From Eonycteris spelaea (lineage: Eukaryota; Chordata; Mammalia; Chiroptera; Pteropodidae), in assembly GCA_003508835.1 (NCBI GenBank), contig PUFA01000003.1:18081501-18145500 (forward strand): DNA of 64,000 bases. The letters are read 5' to 3'. A program made the translations under genes and the position numbers. Under the pieces are notes generated by a model. That model was not told where the DNA came from. It searched no databases and saw only the letters and a list, made by a program, of their open reading frames with translations. Position 1 is the first letter of the stretch. The number at the start of each line of letters is the position of its first letter. Positions 11,181 to 24,863 of the stretch are shown piece after piece.

Positions 11181-13519
11181 TATTTTTTCTCCATTGTACA
11201 CATCATCACTGATTTTTGCTGCTTAACTGTTCAGTGTTTGGCTCTTTCAATGCTATCTGACTGAAAAAGGACTGGCAAGCATAGTTGTTTGATTCTGGCA
11301 AATTTGGTACAGTTTTTGGCAAATTAAAATAGCCACTTTTCTCTGGTCTGGAGTGAATCTGCAGTGGTGGGAGTAGAGATTGAAGAGGAGGGATTAATGC
11401 AGGGGTGCAGCTGATGGAGGGAGGGGCAGTGGCCCAGGAACCAGAAGATCTGGGTTCTGCTCCCACCTCTTTGCAGGTTTTGAGCAAATCTCTTCCTAAC
11501 TTTTCTAGATCTCAGTTGCCTGAGACTCAATGATCTCCAGGTACTCCTGAAATTTTGAACCAAAACCCCAAGCATGAGTTTGCGAATTTGTACATTTAAA
11601 AACACTCATTCAATTTTATTACTGCTTGTTTAATATGTGGTTATATTTTTATTTTGCAAATTTGGTTTTGACTGAATTTTGTGATGATTGTCATCTTTAT
11701 TATGCAAATAATTTAAATTTCATGAAGTGCTTCCCCTCTTAGTACACTAGATGGCACTATAGGCGAGGCAAATCAAATTACAAAAAAAGGCGGGGGAGGG
11801 GAGACTGACTACAGAAGCCAATTTTGGTTACTTAGAAAGGTTTCAAGCCCTCACCAAGAGTTGGTTCGTCAACATCTTCAGAAAGATGAATGAAAACTGC
11901 CGGTGTTAAACATCTTACTATCAGGATGTCGTTTTGTATAGTGGCTTTCAAACTTGTTATTGTGATTAATTGAAGACATCTTAGATGGAGATCCAGAACA
12001 TGTACAAACAAACACAACAAAAGTTTCACGAAACAATAGTAACACTTCTTATCTCTTATATATCCTGTGACAATTGTATTACATTAAACCATGTGGTTTT
12101 TAACCCCTTACGTTAATTTTATGACCTGTAGTTTGAGAAAAAAAATTATCTAGTGAACCTAGCAAGGAATATCAATCTTTACATAGCACCTGGCACCATG
12201 CTAGGTACTATGGGCGATAAAGAAATGTTTAATGATACTTCCATTTTCCGAGAAATAGAAGAGTGAGAGGATTAGAGAACAACCCCATATGACATGGAAT
12301 TCACAGCCACAGACTAAAAAACAGTGGAAACAGATAATGTGAGTGAAGACTTTTACGGAATAGCTGAATCATACATATCTAGGCCTTCACTTTGATATGA
12401 ACTTTTGTTAGGGAGATTACATATTTTTTGTTTGTTACATATTGTGGAACAAAAGTAGTCACATAAAATAAATGCAATAAATGCATAGTCAATTCATATA
12501 AAATTTAAAAATGTGAATCCTAAACAATATGTTTTTAAAAGAAATATACATATTTGCTAAAACCATAAAAAAGGTTTTAGCCTTTTTTGATTAACATAAA
12601 AGTCAGGATGGTAGTTATCTCTGGTGGGAGGGAGGGGAAACATCTGTAAGGAACACAAGAAAACGTTTCTAAGATACTGGAGATGTTCTGGGGCTTAACC
12701 AGGGTATTGTTGTTGTTGCTGTTGTTAAAAATGAATGGATGTTTCCTACACTCTTCTGTATGAATTATGTATTTCATAATAACACAAAAAATAGCAAAGA
12801 AGGTTACTATACTTGCCTTCTTGATTCTTTATCTCTTCTTGGTAATTTGCTTTCTGGTTTGTTACCCCTCCCTGACAAAAGGGGTCTTTTCAAGGACAGA
12901 GACAGAAAGGTACCCAGTGTCAGTTTTTTTGAATAGCCTGTTAAATAAATACTTTTAAATGTTAAAATACTCTCCTTATGTTACATGATCTGTTCTTGAG
13001 GATGAATTGAGATTTTAGAAATAGTCAAATCTGCTAATAAGCTGTGTTCTGAAATTGGATAACGTCAAAGAACAGGACTACCCAATAGTAGAGGGTTGAT
13101 TAAGTTATGGTACATTCTCTACTGTCATTCAAAGTCATGTTTTAGAAAAACTTTTAATGATTTTGGAAAAGATTTACAAAGTGTTTTTAAGAAAAAAGAA
13201 AAATCACAGGTTATCAAAACACATGGAAAACCTGTTTTGTAAGAAGACTGAAAGAATGTGACCAAAATGTTTTTTTTTTTCCTGTGCCTTTTTGAATTAT
13301 TCCAGTTTTCTACAGTGACCACATACTAGTTTTTGTAAATGTGGGCTGGAGCAAGACTATGGTCATTTATCTACATGGAAGACAATTTAAATAGAGGAGT
13401 ATTGTAAATGTTTTGAGCAATGGAATAAAAGCATGACCTGTTGAGGTGACTGCTCTGATAGATGACACTTTTTAAATATAATCGGTCTGATATATTTGTT
13501 TAAACCCCAATCGCTACTT

Positions 13520-14640
13520 TCAAAAAATAGACATTATTTTTTAGAGCAGTTTTAGGTGCACAGCAAAATCGAGCAGGAAATACAGAGAATTCCCACAGGC
13601 CCCCTGCTCCCTGGCGCGCCCCCAAACCCCCCACTGTGAACATCCTGCACTGGATGTGACACATCATTATCACCCAAAGTCCTTATTTTACATTAGAGTT
13701 CACTTTTGGTATTGTACATTATATAGATTGTGATGCCTGTATCCACCATTGTGGTATGATATAGAATAGTATTACCTAAAATCCTCTGTGCTTTCCCTCC
13801 CTTCATCTCCCCTAACTCCTGGCCATTGCTGGTCTTTTTGCTGTCTTCATGGTCTTGCATTTTCCAGAATATCATATAGTTGGAATCATACAGTATACAG
13901 CCTTTTCAGATTGGTTTCCTTCGCTTAGTAATATGCATCTAAGTTTCTTCTATGTCTTTTCATGGCTTGATAGCTCTTTTTTTTTTTTTTGCACTAATTA
14001 ATATTCCATTGTGTATCACAGTTTATTTATCCATTCACCTACTGAAGGGCATCTTGGTTGCTTTTGGCAATTATGAATAAAACTGCTATAAACATCAGTT
14101 GCTTTTGGCAATTATGAATAAAACTGCTATAAACATCAGTGTGCAGGTTTCTCTGTGAATACAGACTCTTTTGGGTGAGTACCATAGGATGTGATTGCTG
14201 GATCATATGGTAAGAGGATGTTTAGTTTTATAAGAAACAACCAAACCGTCTTCCAAAGTGGCAGTACCATTTTGCATTCCCACTAGCAATGAATGCTCTA
14301 CATCCTCACCAGCATTTGGTGGTGTTAGTGTTTTGGATTTTCACAATTACAATTGGTATATGGTGGTATCTTGTTGTTATTTTAATTGGCCATTCCTTGA
14401 TAATATGTGATATTGAGCATCTTTTCATGTGTCTATTTGCCATCTTATATCTCCTTTTGTGAGGTGTCTGTTCATGTCTTTTGCCCATTTTCAATTAGGT
14501 TGGTTTTCCTATTGTTGAGTTTTAAGGGCAACTTGTATATTTTGGATAAGAGTTTTTTTAATCCAATGTATCTTTTGTAAATATTTTCTCCCAGCCTAAG
14601 TCACTACTTTTTATGTTATGTATTTTATCACTTTAAGATT
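13520..14640 (-). mobile_element. L1M 3' half fragment
   Basis: A long antisense L1 stretch: tttagagcagttttaggtgc at the left, gttggaatcatacagtatac in the middle and atattttctcccagcc at the right. It contains a perfect internal 41-bp tandem duplication. No coding capacity. Confidence 0.75.
14057..14138 (+). repeat. Perfect 41-bp tandem duplication
   Basis: Units 14057-14097 and 14098-14138 are identical; the L1 family has this segment once. A young replication-slippage duplication. Confidence 0.95.
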
Positions 14641-15654
14641 ATTATAATTTTCCTTTAATCCCCTTTTCTCTTGGACTTCTGAGAACCCCGACTTTATTTT
14701 AGACTTAATTCAGAGCAAAACATTTAACTAACAACAACAAAAAATGTATGTAAAGATGTGATAAATAAAATGCAACTTCATTTAAAAAAAATAACTACCT
14801 TTTGAATGGCAGAAAACACAATAAATTTCAGTTGAACAAGTGGTACTTACTATACTTCCTTCTCAAGCTCTTTAAAACACAAGTTGCTTTATGTGCTGTA
14901 TTTTCTAGCAATCTGAATAAAAGCTTATTACCTTATACAACAAAACTTTATTTAAATCATTTTGGATGATTCTTACAAAAGAGTTTAGCATTTTATCTGC
15001 TTATTCAAACAGCAAATATTGAACACAATTGAACCTCTTTATTATGACGTTGCATCACAAGAGAATAGTGCATTCATAAAACAAGAATAAGATGTTGTGG
15101 AAAAGGAACAATCAGAGAATAAGAAGAAACTCTTTGAAATTAAAAATATTATTGTCTAAATAAATTCTGTATAATGGTTCAAAGACAAGTCCAAGGAAAT
15201 TTTTCAGAAAATAGAATAGACAAAAATGAAACATTATAGGGAAAAAAAAAAAAAAATTAGCAATAGATACATAGAAAAGTAACCAATTTTTTAAAATGAG
15301 GGAATTATTCTTTCAAAAAATAATGTTATCCAGAAGTGGAAAAGTAACCATACTTTTTAACTCAGCAGAGAACATTATTTACATGGTCCTGATAATCTAA
15401 GCACTGAATATTGATATACCCGTAAGGGGAGGGGAGGGTGAGAAGTATGTAAAACAGGTTATTCCTCTTCTACCTTATCAGGAAATGAATAGATATAATC
15501 TAATATTCATGTGTTTGAAACAGTGATAAATTTAGAAACTTGGAGGTAAATGTCAGAAGAAACAGCTAAAGTAATTAAAGTTGTTGCCTCTAGAGAGTAA
15601 GGGGTGGGGTGGGGTAGTGGAGTGGAGCAGAAGTCTAGTTTTTTCTTTAAAAAT

Positions 15655-16060
15655 TTACAGTATGATATTATTCAACCTTAAGAAGGAAGACAATTTTGAT
15701 ACATACTACAATATAGATGAAACTTGATGACATTATGATGAGTGAAATAAGTCAAACACAAGGGAGTCCACTTATATGAGGTGTTTAGCATAGGCAAATT
15801 CATAGAGACAAAGTAGAATGGTGGTTGCCAGGGGTTAGGGGACAATGGTTGAGAGTTATTATTTAATGAATACAGAGTTTCAGTTTGAGAAGATAAAAAA
15901 GTTCTGAAGATAAATGTAGTGATGGTTGTACAACAATTTATATGTACTTAATGCTACTATCTAAACTGTACACTTAAAAATGGTTATAATGGGAAATTTT
16001 ATATTACATGTATTTTATTATTATGTGTTTAAAAAGCAACATAAAATAAAAATTATAATA
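15655..16060 (+). mobile_element. L1 3' end fragment
   Basis: Sense L1M 3' end: ggttgccaggggttagggg, then tgtacacttaaaaatggtt and a closing attttatta run. Confidence 0.7.
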
Positions 16061-16926
16061 CTATTTGTTTTTTAAATAATGGTATGCATATTTTGCTTTT
16101 ATTACATTAATTTTTAGAATGCTTTGGATGAATCCCTGAAAAGTTTTTATATGTCATGCACGTGTTTGTGCATAAATTTTATGACATAATTTGGGCCACT
16201 CAGGGGCCTTTTCTGCTTTTATCCAGTTCTTACTTGTGTTCTCCTTAGGTAAAGATGTTAGATAAGTTATTTTCAAATAGAGAGATATTACCAAAAGTAT
16301 TTTATGAATACTTTTCAGGATAATTTGAGATACCACATAACTAACTGTAGCACATCAACACTGTGAATAAATGTACAAATTCAACCAGTCTAAATAAAGA
16401 CATTATTATGCAGGAATATCCCATTTATGGTCTCTGTTACTCTGTTAAATGTTTGGCTATGCAGTTACCCCGGAGTGGTTTATTGAAACTCACCTCCATG
16501 TTTGTGCAGGGACTGGGTGGGATTCTGCATGCACTTAAGGTGTAAATAGCAGGTGAGCACCTGTGATGTCAGAGCTGATTTTCGGTTCACGAGTTTAACT
16601 TTATCATCACTTTCCTTAACCTGGTCCAAACAGGAGGGTTATAAGCAATAAAATGCCATTTCGCTTGGCAGTAAGAAGTTAACTAGTAAAGTGCAATCCT
16701 AATTTAATTCATGATCCCTTCAGTTTCTAATGGAGAAGGCAGCTCTAAGTAGAAAATAGCAATGGAAAACAACTTCATATATCCCGAGAGACATCAAACT
16801 GCCTTCCAACCTTTAAGTTATGCTTCTTGGTTTTGACAACTTATTTTTACCTTCGAGGGTTTATTGCTATTAGAGAAATGTTACATCTCATTATCGTCTC
16901 ATCTAAATCTTCCTTTTCGTTCACAG

Positions 16927-16997
16927 TGCGAGATGAGAACAGAAGCACGACGAAAAAATCTTCTGATTCTGATTTTGCATTATTTAACACAAGAAGG
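16927..16997 (+). CDS. KATNAL2: KATNAL2 exon: start of LisH region
   Basis: The acceptor ends TTCACAG and the donor is GG|gtacgt. The exon reads [24 protein letters not shown], matching human KATNAL2 from about residue 18. It forms the first half of the LisH dimerisation motif. It enters in phase 0, so an upstream exon carrying roughly 17 N-terminal residues should lie left of the window; I did not find one inside it. The internal ATG at 16933 could also serve as a start. The exon ends with two bases of a split glycine codon. Confidence 0.9.
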
Positions 16998-19965
16998 GTA
17001 CGTTATATAACAAATATTTACAGAGGTGATTACCCTATTTCTCTGACCTCCACTTTTCCACATACACCCTTTTCAAAACAATTAATAGACTTTATTTTTT
17101 TAGAGCAATTTTATATTGACACAAAATTGAGCCGAAAGTACAGAGTTCCCATATGCAAGTAACCACCTCGCCCAGCCAAGTCTCCCCTAATATTAACAGC
17201 TTACATTCGTGTGGTATGTTTGTTAAAACTGATGAATCAATCTGGGTAGATTATTATTAGCTGAAGTCCGGTTTACATCACGGTTTACTCTTGTGTTGTA
17301 CAATTCCAAGAGTTTTGACAAATGCATAATGTCACGTATCCACCACTGTAGCATCATAGCTTCGCTGCCCTAAAAATCCCTTGTGCTCTACCTGTCCCTG
17401 CCCTGCTCCCAGCACCCTAGACACATTTATTACCTCATTTACTTAGATATTTTTTTGCATGGTGCCTTTGAAAACTATATTAGCAACACTACCCAGCTTA
17501 TGTAATACTTTCCTTTTCTTGTTCGGGTTTGAAGATAATGTAGGCCTTTCCGATGAGCTTCCCAGGGTCCCAGAGCTGGCTATGCACACACAGATGATGT
17601 TTTTAATCCTTAACTTTCCTTCTCTCAAAAATAAAGGGATTGCATTTATCTGGATGACCTATGCTCAACTCTCTTTTCTGTGCAAAGCCCATTCTATAAC
17701 TGGCAGGGGGAGAAAACTTGGCTACCTACCTCTTATGGCCTAAGGAGTTCACTGTGTAGCTGCAAAGCATGCATTTCTCTTTTATGCCACAAGATGGCCC
17801 CTTGCATCGTAAATCAATGAAAATTCTACTTCGAGTTGATCATTTTCCCCGGGACCTGCTGGGAAAGGGACTTGTGGGTAGATTATAGAGATGAAAAGTG
17901 AACTACAGTATACGTATTTTTAAGGACATATCAGTGTCAGAAAAACAGACCTGCCTTTAACAAAATACTAAGAATTCAGCAAAGAGGACATATTATTGTC
18001 GATTAGAAGAAGAAGCAATCAGAGAAAGCTTTGAAGAGAAGGCAATGTGAGCTGGTCTTGAATATGGATAGGCAGATATGATGAACAAGGACATTCTAGG
18101 TAGGGGAACAGAGAAAGAAGGGGTATGGTTTAATTGAACAATTAAGGAAACAGAAAGACCAGAGTTTGAATGTGTGAGGGAGATTTGGTGAAATGAGACA
18201 GTGGAGGGTGATGGATGTGGGCTCCCATAGTGCATACATGATCTCCTTGGGCCTGAGTGCCTGTTCACAGCATCCCATTTCTCCTGCTGTGCCTTGCTCG
18301 TTACTGTTTACATCTCTTCCTGAAGTCCTGTCCTGTCGCTCCGTTTGTTAAGAACCTCTGATGGTTCTTCTGCCAACCCTATTAAGTTCAGACCTCATTC
18401 AAGCTCAAACAGTGTAATAGGAACACACAGAAGCAGTTTTGTTGCCCTGATCAATTAGTTTAGGAAATATAGGACCTGCCATCATCTATTATACATTTTT
18501 TAAAATCAAAACTCTATGATCCTGGAAAGAGTTCAGAATATAATGTGATGTCAGTAAAAACTACAAGCAATCTATAGTGTATGTTCCCATCTTCTGATTC
18601 TCTTCTTGCTTTGCAAGTGCATATATGTAAGTATATGTATATTTGGTCATTAAAAAAGGTTTGGAACGATAGAAAAAATGTTCAGTCATTGTCTCTGAGT
18701 AGTGGAATTTTCTTTTGCCTTACCTGTATTTTCTAGCTTTTCCCATAAATTAGCATACTAAATAAAGGTTATTCATGAAAAATGGATTCAGTTTTTCTCT
18801 CTGTAAAATGGGGATTAAGACATTGTCTAGAAGCCTGGTGAGCCATCAATAAATATAGAAGCTAACTGACTACAGTCAATTGACATTTGCAAATTCTTTA
18901 AAATTAGCAAGGTCGTTGGAAATAATCATGGCAGCCTCTTTTAAGAAAGGTCAGTCTTCCAACTGGCCTGAATTTGGGGAAGAGATAAGAGCATAATAAA
19001 AAAAAAAGAATGTTTTCTCCTTTTACTTTTCTAGATTGAAGTCAAACAGAAAGAATTTTAACCTGAAGCAGAAATTCTCCATCTGAGATCCTTGAATGAG
19101 CCCCTGAAATTGTATGCTAAATTGTGCATATTTACTAATGTGCACATTTTCCAGGAGAGAGTCCTTGGTTTTAAAAAGAAGTTAAGAACTAAGAATTAAT
19201 TAAGACCTGGAAAATATTTCTCCTTTCAAAGGATTGTGATGCAAGGCATTTGTTTTTTTATTGCTAAGACCATTTAAGTCAGACAGTTTTACAACGGAAC
19301 GAGTTAAAAATGACAGTGAACAACCCCTGATGAAGGTGCTACTTACATACAGAAGTAGTGTAATATGTAACTGATGAAAAAATTGCCAGAAATAATACAT
19401 CCAATCAGATGACATCTTCTTATACTAAGTTTTCTTAATGATGTCAATCAACCTGTCATAGGAATTTCCTTCAGAGCTTATGACATATTCTTCTGAATTG
19501 CCTTAGTGATGGCAAATCTTGCCTTTTGGGGCTGAATTCAGGTTTTATCCATTGCCAAATGTTACCTAAAGTGAATATTGGTGAATAAAGAAGTAATTAT
19601 GTTGGGCAAATACCCATTTCGGGTTAGATGAGTAAAGGGAAATCGTAAGACATTTTCTTCATTGACTTACTTATTTGACCTTTAAGCATTTCCAAATATA
19701 TTTTGAACAATGATGACATCATTAGGATAAGCATGTGTCTTCCAGAGGCAGTAGCTTTGAAAGATAGTATTTGGTTATATTTAACATGTATGGTGCTCTG
19801 TACTCTATAGGGAGAATGTAATGTTTTCTAGTTTTCAATATACTATTTGAAACAGGCTTATTCTTTGTATTGAGTCTCTTTGAACTTTTAGTGCCTGATT
19901 GCTTTTATTCTTTTTACTCAGAGTTTATTTTTTGTTGTTGTGTTTTTCTTCTGTGAAACGACCAG
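16998..19965 (+). other. KATNAL2: KATNAL2 intron
   Basis: Holds the L1 fragment near its start and an L2-like piece about 18220-18420. The remainder (17421-18219 and 18421-19965) shows nothing I can assign. Confidence 0.6.
17085..17420 (-). mobile_element. L1M 3' end fragment
   Basis: Same family segment as 13520: ttttagagcaattttatatt, then gtatccaccactgtagcatc and ctgccctaaaaatccc. Confidence 0.65.
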
Positions 19966-20132
19966 ATATATGGATGCAGCCAGTGCTTTGGAGCAAGAAA
20001 CTAAACTGGGGTTACGACGCTTTGAAGTTTGTGACAATATTGATCTCGAAACCATTTTGATGGAATATGAGAGCTATTATTTTGTAAAATTTCAGAAATA
20101 CCCCAAAATTGTCAAAAAGGCATCAGACGCAG
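19966..20132 (+). CDS. KATNAL2: KATNAL2 exon: LisH second half and following helix
   Basis: The exon continues the split glycine codon and reads [18 protein letters not shown], then [20 protein letters not shown] and [17 protein letters not shown]. It covers the LisH end and the CTLH-like segment. Acceptor is accag|A and donor GCAG|gtacat. It is almost colinear with the human protein, without indels. This part would still be translated in the truncated product. Confidence 0.92.
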
Positions 20133-21446
20133 GTACATGGCTATTTTCTAGAAATAAAACATTATCTCATCTTTGAGATTAATGTCTCTTCCTCGTGTTA
20201 TTCCCAAAGTGATGGTGCCCCTCACCCTGTGCGGAAAGAATAGATCAGAAAGACCATGGAGCTTCCCTGAGATCCAGTGGAGACAATTTAAACACGATCA
20301 TCTGGACACGCACCTTCCTTTAGTCATGTTGGCATTTCTTTGAGGAATGTATGTTTTAGGGCAGTGAAAGCAAAACTCTAGTGTATCACAGGTACTTTTC
20401 AGAAGACCAACATTACTTTCATTTCTTTAGAGATGGAAAGAGCTGTTAGAAGAGGATAAATGATAGAAGGCTCTTTTTTGTTAGGAAGACCTATTACCTA
20501 TCTTGAAAATAACATGAAAATGAGTATTGGTGAAGCTAATAGCTCATGTATAGATAATGAAATGCTTTTGAAAGCCATCAATCCAGATAATGATCAATTT
20601 ACTGCAAAGGCCCAGTATAGGTTAGCAGTCAAGGAGGCTGGCTGGAGGAAAGATCTAAAGTGCGGGCCTGATGTTTTGGTAGTAACATTGACTGAGAAGT
20701 CTGTAAGTGGGGGAAGTAATTATAAACCAAGGGAGATCATTGTCCTGTTTACAAGGCACTTGTTAAGCCACAGACTTTAACATTTCATGTGGGGACCAGG
20801 AAACCGAGAGGAACGTCAATTAAAAATGGCTAGGGCCGAATCTCAGAGCTGGAAAGGGGTCCAAGAGAGGGGTATTTTATCTGAGCTCCCTTCCAGTGCA
20901 GGGTTCAGAGCTCGCAGTTCTTGGCTAGTTGTTGGATCTGGGTCTTGGCAGAGAAAACGCTGACTCCTACTGCTGGGCCACCAGGACTGTTAAAGACATG
21001 ATCTGATTTCTGGATTGCTAGTTCTGATCTAGCTTGGAATCGCATTATCCTGGGATATTGGACACAATTATTTTATTTTAAGGTAAACTGGCAGAGTAAA
21101 TGGTCCCTGCCTGACTCATGCGATCATCCTGGTGTCCCACAGAGCATAGCAAACAGAGTCAAGTTCATGAAAACCTAATGAAATGGTAACTATAAAGCTA
21201 GCCCATAATGGAGTTGTCACTAGGTCTATGATCTTCAACAAGTTAATATCCCGGCCTTTGGGGTCTTCCTCTATGTGGACATGTTTGGGAAGCCCAGGGT
21301 TCTTTAACTTTCTCTAGCTGAGTTTAGCGTCTTTAGATTCCAAAATGTTGTGGCGCAAAATGTAAAAGAACAAACATGCCCGAAAAGTCACTTTCTCTTA
21401 AAAATTAAATTCTTTCTTTTTCCTCCCATTATCTGTTTTGCCACAG

Positions 21447-21489
21447 CAGAAAATAATTTACCACCAAGAAGTGGAGGGAAGAACAGAAG
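21447..21489 (+). CDS. KATNAL2: KATNAL2 small linker exon
   Basis: This 43-bp exon is too short to find as an ORF. It was placed by splice signals (ttgccacag| and AAG|gtaaag) and by its peptide AENNLPPRSGGKNR, close to the human linker AENNLPQRSRGKTR. It starts with two bases completing an alanine codon and ends with AG of an arginine codon. It belongs to the poorly conserved linker between LisH and AAA+ domains. Confidence 0.85.
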
Positions 21490-23787
21490 GTAAAGTGAAT
21501 GGTAATTCATCTTGATCAGCTCAACCCTAGGAGTTTGGGAGACTCTTTCCAGAAGATTCTCCGGTGTTAACTCCATGACCGTCTACCAGCAATATCAAAT
21601 TGTGGTCATGTGACCTTGGTGGCCCAGCCATGCAGTCCCCTCTCGTTACAGATATCTAGGACTTGGGCCAGTGTCTGTTGGGTCTCCTGGTTTTACTGCA
21701 AATAATACTCTATCTTTCTAGGCTACCGTAGTATGAAAAGTATGGAACTCAGAGTTTAAAAGGCTCAGGCTCTATTCCAGATTCTGCTACTTACAAGTTT
21801 GGAGGAAGTTTCTGACACATAGTAAGTTCCCAGCACAGAGTGAGCACGCAAGAAATATTGTTTTCCCCTTTTAAATTGCTGTTTCTTTACGCATTCCTAG
21901 ATCACATGTCCTGACTCATGTGAAGATAATCAGGTCTTTCTTTTCTCCTCATTTCTCGTACTCATCTTAATATCCCTTCCTCCAGCTTCTCAAATCCAAA
22001 TCTCATTTGGGACTTGTCGCATCTGATCGGAGCGCCTCTGTTCCTTGACCATGCTGAATAGACACACGGCCCTCCACTCTTGCCCCAATGTCTGCCCCAT
22101 CCCGCTCTTCCCACTCCTGACACATAGCCCTGCAGTCGGAGCCTGTCCAGGAATGGCCGGAGAACAAGGACGCTGCTCCCAAGGATGGCATAGTTTGGGG
22201 GCTTAAGGCCTGTATATTCTGCTATTAAAATAAAGGCCCAACTGCAGGGTAAGGTTGAAGTGGGCTTCCAGTTGCGGCCACACAGCCCTTCAGTCAGTGA
22301 ACAAAATTTCTCCAAATTTAAGAATGCACTTGAAAAACTTAGATTGCGATCATAATGAGTCTCAGGCACTCGGAGGTGTCATTTCCATGTGCCCCACTAA
22401 ATTCCCTGCACTTGTGACTCCAGTCCTCGTCTGCAGCCTAAGAAGGGCTGTTTGGCATCACATACAAAATGGCCATGGAGTGGGCGTGCATGCTTCGTGA
22501 GAATACTCAAAATAATACTCTGGCCTGAGGCCACCTTTGCTTTGTGCTTTTCTTTAGGAACAGTTTCATTGTTTTGTCCAAAGTGTTATTCTTTTGTTTA
22601 TAGTCTCCATAAAGCTGGTCAGACTCTGGTAATAAATAACTGCTTGTGAATAGAAACAGCGGGAAGCATTTTAAGAGGCCAGCTTTGGAATGAATGTATT
22701 CGGATTCTGATTCTCTTTCGGCCACACATCCATGCTTGGAATTTCCTCAGTACTCCTCACCTGGCAGAATGTCGTTCAAAGTGCTTTGCTTTTCTTGGAT
22801 AGAGCTTGACAGCTTGGGGTTCCTTCAGCTCCTCTCTGAGTAGATGTTTGTACCTGGCAGACATAAAGGTTGGGTGGCAAATGGCTAGAGTCAGGAAGGA
22901 TAACTAGGAAAGAAATGAATGGTGTTTGTTTACATTTTTATACTCAAAGATGGTTATTGAAATGAGAGGTTGTGTCCTGAGACTGGCTATTAACAAATGA
23001 AAGTGCCTTTTCCTAATTCTTTGGATCTTACACCAGAGAGCAAGCTCCCAGTTTAGGGATTTGCAGCTGACCCAAAGGAGAAAAGGTAATTTAGTGTGAT
23101 GGATGGCAGAATCAGGATGCCAGAAGATCTTGACAATTTGGGAGATGGGCCCAAAATTACAAAATGAAACTAAAAAGAATAAGATTTAAGCTCGAACCAA
23201 AGAGTCACAACAAATAGCTCCCCATTACAAAATCAGAGACCTAAAAAGCTGAGTTAACGGCAGACGCAGTGTGAGTCAACAGTGTTGTGTGATTGTCTCG
23301 GGCCTCGTCAAGGGAAATGTGTCCAGAAAGCAGGTGACTCTCTTCTGGTCAGAAGGCAGTGGAGTAAGGGAAGGTGACCAGGATGAAAAAGAAGCTGGAA
23401 GGCAGGTGACCTTAGGAATGACTGGGACTCCCAGGGATGTTTAGCTTGAAGAACGAAAGACTTGGGGTGGGGTGGCCCCTAGAACAATGCGGTAGCAGTC
23501 TTTGCTCTCTAAAGAGGAATTGGACCTTCTGTGCAGAAATCCACAGGGCACATCTATGAATGGTGACTAAAATTAAAGCAGAGTGAATTGGGTTCCACAT
23601 CAGAAAGGATTTTTACAATCACTGTGGCTGATTGAAAATGAATCACATCGCTTTGCACATTAGAGCACTTGTCTCTGTTCACATTAAAGCGAATCTGTGA
23701 ATCAACTGCCTCCAGTGGGAAACCACAGTGAGGAAAATAGACTCCCAGGTCCCGACAGCCCCACAAGGATGTTGAGGCAAGTTTGGC

Positions 23788-23896
23788 TATATCTATATCT
23801 ATATCTATATCTATCTATACCACACATATACATATACATATATACATATATAGATATAGATATAGATATATATAAGATATATAGATATATAGATAT
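23788..23896 (+). repeat. Self-complementary TATATC / GATATA microsatellite
   Basis: The left half repeats TATATC, the centre is a CATATA spacer and the right half repeats GATATA, so the two halves are inverted copies able to fold into a hairpin of up to about 35 bp per arm. Confidence 0.85.
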
Positions 23897-24764
23897 CCCT
23901 CACTTCATTTAAATCAATACTATTCAGAAGGGTTTGCATTTATAAAAATGCTTGGTACTCATTGCATAGCTACTTCATTGTTGTGCCAACACAAGGCCTG
24001 ATTCCTCACTTACAGATGAAAAACCGACACCTGAGAAACGGGCAGTTGTCCGCCGCTCATGACGTTCACCCGTGGGCCCGACACTGGGGTCACCATGTGT
24101 GGACACTGGTGGTACTGTTGGCACGAGTGGTCCTGCTGGCCACATTGCTATGTATTTGTATGAGACGCGCTGAACAACTTTCCCTTTCCTGCAAAGAAAT
24201 GAGGGGTGAAATGGCTGCTCTCTGAGACCACTTAGAACACGGGGGGGAAAATCTTCCAGAAATACATCTCACATGTCAGAACAAGAGGATGGAGAGAACC
24301 AAACAACTGATAGTGTGGGCATCCGTGTTCTTCCCAGAAGCAAGTCCTGCCTCTCTCTGATTTCATCCCCTATCTAAAAATATTCCAGCACTGAATTGTT
24401 CATCTAATTATGAGGTGGTAAAAAGAGATTTATTTTACCTTCGTATTGATATGTTACATATATTCAGTCAAATGCATATATATTCAGAACTACCCCGACT
24501 TGGAGCCTACCAGTGGGCTCCCTTCCCAGTCAACCCCCAACCCCACTGTCTCCATCAGAGTTAGCCACTATTCTGACTTCTAGCCCATTGATTTGTTTTG
24601 TCTGAAGTACATAATATCTGATGAAAATTTGTTTTACCAATATGAATGATCTTTGACACCAGAGATGAGGTAAGCTTGCTTTCCTTTCATAAGCCCCTTT
24701 TGCCATTTACCGTAAGCAGCATGATGGGAGGTGTTTTAAGTAGGCAGGACACACCCAGCACACT

Positions 24765-24863
24765 GGATTAAAACTATGGATAAATCCTTAGGCTTCCTAA
24801 TGCTCATTAATTTGAACAGAGGATGCCCTCCCCCACCTCACCTTTCCCTTGGTCTGAGTGCTG
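24765..24863 (+). repeat. Direct repeat copy 1 flanking the frame-swapped exon
   Basis: Starts ggattaaaac and ends ccttggtctgagtgctg. Roughly 80 percent similar by eye to 25489-25583. Confidence 0.75.

Larger units (their letters stand above)
1..16926 (+). other. KATNAL2: KATNAL2 5' intron segment
   Basis: Apart from the antisense Elongin-A retrocopy, this part holds L1 and other repeat fragments, microsatellites and unassigned AT-rich DNA. I found no KATNAL2 exon or RNA gene in it. 1-600 resembles old L1 in + orientation. 8000-9640 and 11190-13500 hold nothing I can assign. Confidence 0.6.

Noticed and set aside
20460..20780. 106-codon open frame in a KATNAL2 intron
   Set aside because: No homology I recognise, no splice or promoter context, and open frames of this size occur by chance in 64 kb of AT-rich DNA.
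22015..22200. GC-richer block with overlapping minus-strand open frames
   Set aside because: Looks like diverged repeat DNA; no protein family recognised.
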